This document shows, one piece after another, positions 1 to 5,070 of a stretch of 5,070 bases of DNA (position 1 is its first letter; each line of letters starts with the position of its first letter). The DNA lies in the NCBI GenBank assembly GCA_028684915.1, contig JAQUEZ010000367.1:1-5070 (forward strand), written 5' to 3'. Below the pieces are notes generated by a model. The model was not told the origin of the DNA. It saw only the letters and a program-made list of their open reading frames with translations, and ran no database searches. The stretch comes from Desulfobulbus sp. GTDB lineage: Bacteria > Desulfobacterota > Desulfobulbia > Desulfobulbales > Desulfobulbaceae. The position numbers and the translations under genes were made by a program.

Positions 1-542
<542 letters not shown>

Positions 543-586
543 ACCAACCCGCTCATTATCTGGCCTGTGCAGCCCGCTCGACTGGC

Positions 587-609
587 CTTGCAGCCGCGCA
601 GGCTGCAAG
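587..609 (+). terminator. Candidate hairpin after gltD (no U-tract)
   Basis: A perfect 9-bp inverted repeat, CTTGCAGCC / GGCTGCAAG, with the 5-base loop GCGCA, lies 45 bases after the gltD stop. It could form a stable RNA hairpin at the 3' end of the gltD transcript. No run of T follows (CATACCCACACC), so it is not a classical intrinsic terminator. It may act as a 3' stabilising stem or a weak terminator. Confidence 0.4.
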
Positions 610-718
610 CATACCCACACCCTGCCGACGTCTTTGCGCCCGGAGACATTCCATCGCTTGGCAGGCAGAAATTTCCCGCCATTGTTCCACACTCCGAATC
701 GCCCCGACTGCACACTGA

Positions 719-1009
719 CCGGATGCCGTGGAATATGCACTCCACTGGGCCATGCCGATTTGGCTGGCGGAACTGAAAAACCGTGTCCACACCACCCAGC
801 AACGGACGACCCTGGCGGTCAACCGCGAACTGACGCCGCTCTACTGGCAGATCGGGCGGGAATTCTGATCCGGCAGGCCGCATAGGGCTGGGGGCCAAGA
901 TTATCGAGCGGTTGGCCCTGGATCTGCCAACGCTTTTCCCGAGAGGCAAGGCTTTTCGCCCTGTGTTGTGCCCTGTATGCCAATCAGAAAAGCTGAGATT
1001 GAGCGGTAA
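719..1009 (+). pseudogene. DUF1016 / YhcG-type nuclease-family remnant (N-terminal domain only)
   Basis: A decayed copy of the N-terminal DUF1016 domain of the YhcG-like PD-(D/E)XK nuclease-associated family. The homologous signal jumps frame. About 764-862 reads LAELKNRVHTTQQRTT, then LAVNRELTPLYWQIGRE and a stop at 866. The frame starting at 859 continues ILIRQAA and stops at 883. The frame from 885 reads GLGAKIIERLALDLPTLFP to about 941. From about 950 a further frame gives GFSP, matching the family's GFSxRNL motif, and decays to a stop at 1007. Joined, these give the family order of AVNREL, LYWxIGREI, GWGAKxIERLAxDL and FP..GFS. The rest of the protein (intact members are about 350 residues, with the nuclease domain C-terminal) is absent. 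At least two indels and several stops show that it is dead. The order of segments is seen directly; the family name comes from recognition of these motifs. Confidence 0.7.
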
Positions 1010-1011
1010 TC

Positions 1012-1048
1012 AGAAAAGAAAAACCCCGCCAATACAACCTTGGCGGGG
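1012..1048 (-). terminator. Intrinsic terminator of the small minus-strand gene
   Basis: Perfect 9-bp stem CCCCGCCAA (1024-1032) / TTGGCGGGG (1040-1048) with a 7-base loop. On the minus strand the stem is followed at once by TTTTTCTTTTCTG, a good U-tract. It lies 32 bases beyond the stop of the 62-residue gene, the right place for a Rho-independent terminator. On the plus strand no T-run follows, so the signal is one-directional. Confidence 0.85.
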
Positions 1049-1080
1049 CGTGGGGCAGAGCAGGTGGACCAGCGACGAGC

Positions 1081-1269
1081 CTACCAATTGTCCTTGCTCA
1101 GGACCTGACTCACATCCACACAGCGATTGACCTCCTCAGCGGTCAGCTCCTCTTTCCTTTTGATAAACTTTATCTCCTTAAATTGGCAAGCATATTCCTT
1201 CCCGTCCTTGTCCCGAATCCAGACCATTTCTTCATATCCCAAGCCGGTTTTGCCACTTTCGTTGCTCAT
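1081..1269 (-). CDS. Small conserved-looking cytosolic protein, 62 aa, function unknown
   Basis: Encodes a 62-residue, highly charged protein with no signal peptide or membrane segment. Residues 11-26 read GYEEMVWIRDKDGKEY, followed by a Lys-rich stretch, EELTAEE at 40-46 and the end VSQVLSKDNW. It has two cysteines, Cys28 and Cys50. The frame is open further upstream (to about 1362), but I chose the ATG at 1267-1269. A full GGAGG lies 5 bases before it, and the longer version would start without a ribosome binding site. The general look resembles small hypothetical proteins I associate with Geobacter-type genomes; I do not recognise a named family and assign no function. The gene has its own terminator downstream, so it is probably transcribed alone. 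Its DNA is AT-richer (about 44% GC over 1141-1260) than gltD, which may mean a different origin. Confidence 0.75.
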   Translation of the reverse strand: MSNESGKTGLGYEEMVWIRDKDGKEYACQFKEIKFIKRKEELTAEEVNRCVDVSQVLSKDNW

Positions 1270-1274
1270 AACAG

Positions 1275-1279
1275 CCTCC
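1275..1279 (-). promoter_or_regulatory. Ribosome binding site GGAGG deciding the small-protein start
   Basis: GGAGG on the minus strand, 5 bases before the ATG at 1267-1269. It supports a 62-residue product rather than the 93-residue open frame. An ATG at 1278-1280 in the same frame (MEAV...) overlaps this site and is therefore unlikely to be the start. Confidence 0.75.
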
Positions 1280-1407
1280 ATGTTTAATTTTGCACTGCGT
1301 TGCTCATCAATCACAAAGAACACGCCATCGTATGTTGCCGACCGTGGAAAACATACTTGCACATTCTTTCAATGATGCCGAAGAATGCGGTTACAGCTAA
1401 AACCAAT

Positions 1408-1436
1408 AAGTTAGACATATCCCTAACAACAGTCAA
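1408..1436 (-). promoter_or_regulatory. Weak sigma-70-like promoter candidate for the small gene
   Basis: Minus-strand TTGACT (1431-1436; 5 of 6 to TTGACA) is separated by exactly 17 bases from TAACTT (1408-1413; 3 of 6 to TATAAT), in an AT-rich stretch (about 37% GC). It would give a 5' leader of about 135 bases before the small gene. The -10 match is poor, so this is only a candidate. Confidence 0.25.
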
Positions 1437-1494
1437 TCTGTAGTACACCTCGACCTGTGTTTAATGCCAGGCCATCAAGATCTTCTTCCCGTGG

Positions 1495-1956
1495 CTATTT
1501 CCCCTCATGCGCAAGAAATTGGCCGCGAATCTCTTCAAGACGGCTGCGGTTCTTGCCAAGATCCGAATAACCAAGTCGCGAAGCGGAGCGGACGTGAATG
1601 ACTGCATTCGTTCGGTCCAACAGAAATTCAACATCATCGACAAACAGGAGTGTGCGCAGTTCAACCCGCAGGTAGTCGGTTAAATCATCCACGACGGTTG
1701 CATCGCTCCGCGCTGAAAGAACTTCTTTGAGGTGAGCAAAGGCTGCACTGGGTTCACCACTCACTGCCAATGGCGCTATTCGGTGGACTTCGCTCTCAGC
1801 CTGGCTCGAAACGCAGTTGGGCGAACTCGGGCACGGGGCGAGCATCCCCTCCCTGGCTCCCAAGTTATTGGGACGCTCACCAGCGCAACCGGCCAATCCA
1901 AGCAATCCAAGCAATCCGAGAGCCATACCGACAATCCTCCTTGTCATTTTTTTCAT
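1495..1956 (-). CDS. DUF1499 family lipoprotein, 153 aa
   Basis: A predicted lipoprotein of the DUF1499 family; biochemical function unknown. The signal peptide has a basic start (MKKMTRR), a hydrophobic core and the lipobox LAGC, so Cys24 would be acylated after signal peptidase II cleavage. The mature protein carries the DUF1499 hallmarks: CPSSPNCVSS at 42-51, DDVEFLL at 107-113 and, at 123-144, RSASRLGYSDLG followed by KNRSRLEEIR. The length is normal for the family and all motifs are intact. The ATG at 1954-1956 is preceded by AGGAGG with a 6-base gap. The frame is open for 68 codons further upstream without a signal-like start, so that extension is not used. A second GGAGG inside the gene, before Met11, could allow a shorter start, but this would lose the basic n-region. 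It lies 271 bp downstream of the lipid-modification operon in the same direction. Co-transcription is possible but unproven, and I see no convincing promoter or strong terminator in the gap. Confidence 0.92.
   Translation of the reverse strand: MKKMTRRIVGMALGLLGLLGLAGCAGERPNNLGAREGMLAPCPSSPNCVSSQAESEVHRIAPLAVSGEPSAAFAHLKEVLSARSDATVVDDLTDYLRVELRTLLFVDDVEFLLDRTNAVIHVRSASRLGYSDLGKNRSRLEEIRGQFLAHEGK
1895..1920 (-). repeat. 9-bp tandem repeat in the lipoprotein signal peptide
   Basis: Plus-strand unit AATCCAAGC occurs about 2.9 times in a row (1895-1903, 1904-1912, then AATCCGAG 1913-1920). On the coding strand it gives repeated Gly-Leu-Leu in the hydrophobic core of the DUF1499 signal peptide, just before the lipobox. 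Gain or loss of a unit would stay in frame and change the core by three residues. Confidence 0.85.
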
Positions 1957-1962
1957 CGTTGT

Positions 1963-1968
1963 CCTCCT
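1963..1968 (-). promoter_or_regulatory. Ribosome binding site AGGAGG of the DUF1499 gene
   Basis: AGGAGG on the minus strand, 6 bases before the ATG at 1954-1956. It fixes the start at the basic MKKMTRR end, as expected for a lipoprotein signal peptide, and shows that this gene is translated independently of the operon upstream. Confidence 0.8.
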
Positions 1969-2204
1969 GATCCAGGCAGCGGAAGACACCACTGTCTGTG
2001 TTTCCATGCTTGCGGGGACTTCCACATATTGCGACAACTTTCCTTGTTTTCCCCAGTTCTCCCGCTGCTTGCTCAAGGTTATATGGGACGACGACGCTGC
2101 GCGGTGGCGAGCCTCGATCTCAGCAGGCGCGCAACGTGGCTCCAACAGGGGGAAGAGCAAAGCCCCAGCCTTTGGTCAGGGTTTGGGCCGCGTTTACTCG
2201 TAGT

Positions 2205-2273
2205 GCCTCCTAACGCAAACCACCTTCCTATTCTTCGTCAAAACAGCGATAGGCGCGCGCTTTGTTAGGGGGC
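2205..2273. repeat. Concentric inverted repeat at the operon 3' end (attC-like shape, low confidence)
   Basis: GCCTCCTAAC (2205-2214) pairs with GTTAGGGGGC (2264-2273) over 10 positions, one of them a T:G pair. A nested inner pair CCTAT (2227-2231) / ATAGG (2249-2253) has almost the same centre. The outer arms end in AAC and begin with GTT, as integron attC R boxes do, and the span of 69 bases is in the attC range. However, the flanking bases deviate from the RYYYAAC/GTTRRRY consensus. There is no second copy or integrase in the window, and the element overlaps the last 46 bases of the DUF2878 gene. It may simply be a long-range RNA stem at the end of the operon mRNA. Confidence 0.3.
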
Positions 2274-2794
2274 GCGGTGAGCAAGGAAACTTTCAGCAGG
2301 ATGAGCATGGTCAGGCCCCAGCTCAGACCTATCTGCACCAAACTGTGGATGAGTTCGACGCCAAATGCGGCGGCGCCGAACCTGACCCCCGCCCAGTAGG
2401 CAAGGGCGCCGGAAACACTCCCCAGCAACGCGCCAAGGAAATATCGCCCGGATAGCCAGCCCAGCGAGTAGTGGAGGCTCATGGCAAATTGGAGCCAGAG
2501 GACGAGGATCCAGGCCGGCGGCAGGTTCGGATGGAAACTGCCGATGGGGAAGTCCAGCACGCCGGTGCGGATATGAACGCCGTCGACCACCAGCCCAAGC
2601 AGCAGGCCTGTCAGCAACAGCAGGCTTTCGCGAGTTGCATTTCTCACCAGAACCAGGTGTGCCAGCACCAGCACCAGCCCGGCTGCTGCCGCCAGCCACG
2701 GATACCCTGCGGCCGCCCCGAGTACGCAAACAAACCATCCTACTTGAAACAAGCCGTAATTGAGCAGCGATGTCCACGTTTGGGCGCTGAACAT
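2228..2794 (-). CDS. DUF2878 family multi-pass membrane protein, 188 aa
   Basis: A hydrophobic protein of the DUF2878 family, function unknown. About six membrane segments are visible, roughly at residues 10-28, 33-50, 57-73, 94-111, 117-137 and 147-170. It ends in a polar cytoplasmic-looking tail (PPNKARAYRCFDEE). Family-like features are NYGLFQVGWF at 12-21, DGVHIRTGVLDF at 71-82, PPAWILVLWLQFAMSLHYS at 92-110 and LGSVSGALAYW at 124-134. The ATG overlaps the stop of the DUF1365-methyltransferase gene by one base (TAATG) and has no good ribosome binding site of its own, only a GGAG 14 bases upstream. Translation is therefore probably coupled to the preceding gene. In my recollection DUF2878 genes recur beside DUF1365 and CFA-like genes, which suggests a membrane role in the same lipid-modification pathway; this is inference. 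Confidence 0.88.
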   Translation of the reverse strand: MFSAQTWTSLLNYGLFQVGWFVCVLGAAAGYPWLAAAAGLVLVLAHLVLVRNATRESLLLLTGLLLGLVVDGVHIRTGVLDFPIGSFHPNLPPAWILVLWLQFAMSLHYSLGWLSGRYFLGALLGSVSGALAYWAGVRFGAAAFGVELIHSLVQIGLSWGLTMLILLKVSLLTAPPNKARAYRCFDEE

Positions 2795-4773
2795 TATTGT
2801 TGTACGTGCTCCACCGGTTCCCCCATCCTAGCCAGCACCAGATGATAATTCCGCACCAGACGGTTGCGGAACCCTGCCTCGCAGTAACTGAAATAGTATT
2901 CCCATTTGCGCACAAAGGCCGGGTCAAATCCCAGCTCAAAGATCTCCAGGCGCCTCTCGAGAAAAGCAGCACGCCAGAGTTGCAACGTGCGGACATAGTG
3001 GCCCCCGATATCCTCCATCCCGACGATGTTGAGGCGGGTTTTGCCGCTCATGGCGGAGACCATCGCCCCGACTGAGGGCAGGTGGCCGCCGGGGAAGATA
3101 TGTTTGCGGATCCAGTCGGAACCGGCCCGATAGGCGCCGTATTTCTGGTCGGGGAGAGTGATGGCTTGGATGACTATCCGTCCGCCGGGAGCGAGCAACT
3201 TATCCAAGGTCGAAAAATAGACCGGCAGGTGGGGATGACCGACAGCCTCGAGCATCTCGATGGAGACGATTTTGCTGAAGCTGCCCTCGACATGGCGGTA
3301 ATCGGTGAGGAGGATTGTGATCCGATCCGCCAGCCCTTCTTCCTGCACCCGCCGAGTGGCCCAGTCGAACTGCTCGCGGGAAACCGTGATTCCCGTCAGG
3401 CGGCACCCGGTCCGCCGCACCGCCTCAAGCGCGAAACCGCCCCAGCCGCAGCCGACCTCAAGCACATGGTCTGCCGGGCCGATGGCTGCTTTATCGATGA
3501 CCACCTGGAACTTGTTGTATTGTGACTGCTCGAGGCTGTCGTTACGGTCGAGAAAGATGCCGCTGGAGTAGGACATGGTTGGATCGAGAAAGAGGGCATA
3601 GAGATCGTTGCTCAGGTCGTAATGCTCGCTGATGTTGCGTCGGCTGCCGGCCGGGGTGTTGTCGCGCTGGCGGTGAACCATCAGGTTGACCAGCCGCCCG
3701 GCCAGGGCCGGCCAGATCCGCCGGTCGTTGACCGCCTCCTCCCTAAGATTGAGAAGAGAGAGCAGGGCAACCAGGTCGGGGCTGTTCCAGTCTCCATCCA
3801 CATACGCCTCGCCGAAGCCGATATCGGCAGTGAGCATGGCGCGCTGAAAGAACCTGTTCCTTTCGATGTGCATGGCCACCTGCGGCGATCCGTCGGCGCG
3901 ACCGAAAACCAGCTGCTCGCCATCGGGCAGGGTCATGGTCATCTGGCCATGGTCGAGCTGGCTGAAAAAGTGGGTCATCACCCTGCGACCCAACCGCTCC
4001 AGCAGGCTCGGCGGCGACTGGCGCAGGGTCAAAGGGGAACAGGGGTCGGGCTTGGTATAGACTCTGAGCCGTTTTTGAAAAAAGAGACGTCCCGCCTGCC
4101 AAAGAATACGAGGAAAGGTTAGGATTGCCCGCAGCGGGTGCAGGCACACGGTGCGAGCCAGGGTTGCAGGGGTCAATGGCTTGGCCGTACCCGTGAACGA
4201 GGCCACCAATGCCAGTTTGTCCGCATCGAGACAGAAGGTGATCTCAAGCAGCAGGGTGACGCCCGGCGGGCTTAGGCGGAAGGCGTACTGCCCTTTTCGA
4301 GGAAAGAAGGGGGAGACGTGAAAGGCCTTGTCGGTCGCAAAGGTGAGGTCCCCGGACTCGTGCCGAAGTACGTACAAATGGGTTTCGCCAAAGGTGTTGT
4401 TCACCTGGGCGAGGACGCAGAAAATCTCGCCCTCTTGATCGTAGCAGTAAAAAAAGCTGACCGGATTGAAGACATAATGGAACTGCCGCAGGGCGGTGAC
4501 AAGGACGACGCGGGCGGGGGGCTGATCGATGCTGTTTTCTTCGAGCGCCCGTTGCACCTTGGCGATCAGGGGCGCGTTGCCGGGATACAGGTAGTCGCGG
4601 TCATGGAGGGCGAGTGGCCGGATTCGGTTATGCCCGAACCAGAAGGAATCACGGTCCAACTGATCCAGTTCATCAAGGTCCAGGGCAAAGAGGTGGAGGC
4701 TGTAGGCAAAGCTGTGTTCAACTTTATGGGTGCGGGCGTGGCGAAGCTGACCGGTAAAGAGTTGCGAGTTCAT
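2794..4773 (-). CDS. DUF1365 - cyclopropane-fatty-acid-synthase-type methyltransferase fusion, 659 aa
   Basis: One uninterrupted frame joins two proteins that are usually separate. Residues 1 to about 240 are a complete DUF1365 domain, with FNPVSFFYC at 102-110, VNNTFGE at 124-130 and FHVSPF at 151-156. A short Pro-rich linker (about 241-257) follows. Residues about 258-655 are a COG2230 cyclopropane-fatty-acyl-phospholipid synthase domain. This has an N-terminal lipid-binding-type region (FGEAYVDGDW 320-329), HYDLSNDLYALFLDP at 384-398, SAM motif VLEVGCGWGGF at 437-447, IEMLEAVGH at 505-513 and GGHYVRTLQLW at 590-600. The family transfers the SAM methyl group to cis double bonds of phospholipid acyl chains at the inner membrane. 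Glu509 and Tyr593 match the bicarbonate-site Glu239 and Tyr317 of E. coli Cfa; His266 is replaced by Gln536 and Cys139 by Ser404. The ATG overlaps the upstream stop (ATGA) and has AGGA 6 bases before it. The role of DUF1365 is unknown. Confidence 0.93.
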   Translation of the reverse strand: MNSQLFTGQLRHARTHKVEHSFAYSLHLFALDLDELDQLDRDSFWFGHNRIRPLALHDRDYLYPGNAPLIAKVQRALEENSIDQPPARVVLVTALRQFHYVFNPVSFFYCYDQEGEIFCVLAQVNNTFGETHLYVLRHESGDLTFATDKAFHVSPFFPRKGQYAFRLSPPGVTLLLEITFCLDADKLALVASFTGTAKPLTPATLARTVCLHPLRAILTFPRILWQAGRLFFQKRLRVYTKPDPCSPLTLRQSPPSLLERLGRRVMTHFFSQLDHGQMTMTLPDGEQLVFGRADGSPQVAMHIERNRFFQRAMLTADIGFGEAYVDGDWNSPDLVALLSLLNLREEAVNDRRIWPALAGRLVNLMVHRQRDNTPAGSRRNISEHYDLSNDLYALFLDPTMSYSSGIFLDRNDSLEQSQYNKFQVVIDKAAIGPADHVLEVGCGWGGFALEAVRRTGCRLTGITVSREQFDWATRRVQEEGLADRITILLTDYRHVEGSFSKIVSIEMLEAVGHPHLPVYFSTLDKLLAPGGRIVIQAITLPDQKYGAYRAGSDWIRKHIFPGGHLPSVGAMVSAMSGKTRLNIVGMEDIGGHYVRTLQLWRAAFLERRLEIFELGFDPAFVRKWEYYFSYCEAGFRNRLVRNYHLVLARMGEPVEHVQQ

Positions 4774-5070
4774 GCCTTTTCCTGCAAGAGTTTGACTGCC
4801 TGGACACTGGAACGAACCGCATCCTCATGAAAGCCATAGCCAAAATAGCTGCCGCAGAAATAGGTGTTATTGACCCCGTTGAGTGTCGGCAGCTCGGGCT
4901 GGGTTGCCATGGAATCGACGGTATAGGTGGGGTGATGGTAGACCATGCGGGCGATCACTTGGCTTTCGTCGTAGTCGCCGGGCCGATTCAGGGTGACGAG
5001 ATACTGTTTGCGGGTGGTCAACCCCTGGAGCAGATTCATGCTGTAGGTGAGATACACAGGCTGATCCGCC
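4770..5070 (-). CDS. FAD-dependent amine-oxidase-like oxidoreductase, COG2907 type (5' end outside window)
   Basis: The last 99 residues of a flavoprotein; the frame stays open to the right edge, so the start is not in the window. Family marks are TYSMNLLQGL, YLVTLNRP, the MVYHHPTYT segment and the C-terminal FAD-contact segment FCGSYFGYGFHEDAVRS (4821-4859 covers FCG through HED). This matches the NAD/FAD-binding, phytoene-desaturase-like proteins of COG2907, typically a little over 400 residues, so about a quarter is visible. Relatives sit next to DUF1365 and CFA-like methyltransferase genes and are thought to oxidise or reduce the methylated acyl chain. The stop TGA overlaps the next start by four bases (ATGA), showing an operon with coupled translation. 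Residues reading VYLTYSM near the right edge are internal, not a start. Confidence 0.87.
   Translation of the reverse strand, partial: ADQPVYLTYSMNLLQGLTTRKQYLVTLNRPGDYDESQVIARMVYHHPTYTVDSMATQPELPTLNGVNNTYFCGSYFGYGFHEDAVRSSVQAVKLLQEKA

Noticed and set aside
1270..1362. Upstream extension of the 62-residue protein to 93 residues
   Set aside because: A strong ribosome binding site sits before the internal ATG at 1267-1269, and none precedes the far start.
1410..1427. GTTAGAC (1410-1416) and CCCTAAC (1421-1427) as integron attC core boxes
   Set aside because: GTTAGAC fits the core consensus, but I found no complementary partner box at 50-140 bases on either side for either motif.
1957..2160. 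68-codon upstream extension of the DUF1499 gene
   Set aside because: It would bury a perfect lipoprotein signal peptide inside the protein, while AGGAGG directly precedes the ATG at 1954-1956.
2162..2188. Weak hairpin CCCA...TGGG as a terminator of the lipid-modification operon
   Set aside because: The stem is short and broken, and only a poor U-tract (TTTGCTCTT) follows on the minus strand.
2265..2996. 243-codon minus-strand open frame across the DUF2878/fusion junction
   Set aside because: Composition is Arg/Gly/Ala-rich without motifs, and it lies in another frame over two well-supported coupled genes.
3082..4830. Long plus-strand open frames at 3082-3525, 3622-4122 and 4318-4830
   Set aside because: All lie antisense to the DUF1365-methyltransferase gene, whose motifs are intact throughout; they are mirror frames of GC-rich codons.

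Overview
This window looks like chromosome of a GC-rich Gram-negative bacterium. The support is a lipoprotein with a clean lipobox, strong GGAGG ribosome binding sites and a proteobacterial-type glutamate synthase subunit. My best guess is a Desulfuromonadales/Geobacter-like member of the former Deltaproteobacteria. That placement is inference from protein flavour, not from any marker gene.

Layout. (1) Positions 1-542, plus strand: the 3' end of a glutamate synthase small-subunit gene (gltD-like). (2) Positions 543-1080 hold no intact gene. They contain a 9-bp perfect hairpin just after gltD, a decayed DUF1016/YhcG-type nuclease-family remnant spread over three or four reading frames (about 719-1009), and an intrinsic terminator that serves the next gene from the other strand. 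(3) Positions 1081-1269, minus: a 62-residue cytosolic small protein of unknown function in a locally AT-rich patch. (4) Positions 1495-1956, minus: a DUF1499 lipoprotein. (5) Positions 2228 to past 5070, minus: a tightly packed three-gene operon. In transcription order it is the C-terminus of a COG2907-type FAD-dependent amine-oxidase-like protein, a 659-residue protein fusing DUF1365 to a cyclopropane-fatty-acid-synthase-type SAM methyltransferase, and a DUF2878 multi-pass membrane protein. The stop and start codons overlap at both junctions (ATGA and TAATG).

How the genes work together. The flavoprotein, DUF1365 and CFA-like methyltransferase set is a recurrent bacterial cluster thought to modify acyl chains of membrane phospholipids. 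Characterised relatives of the methyltransferase use SAM to add a one-carbon unit at a cis double bond, and flavoprotein partners then reduce, desaturate or otherwise rework the product. Here the middle two functions are covalently joined. The methyltransferase has Ser and Gln where E. coli Cfa has Cys139 and His266, so the product may not be a simple cyclopropane ring. DUF2878 would supply a membrane component. The DUF1499 lipoprotein lies downstream in the same orientation, 271 bp away with its own ribosome binding site, and may or may not be co-transcribed. The lipid-modification operon is the most interesting content of the window.
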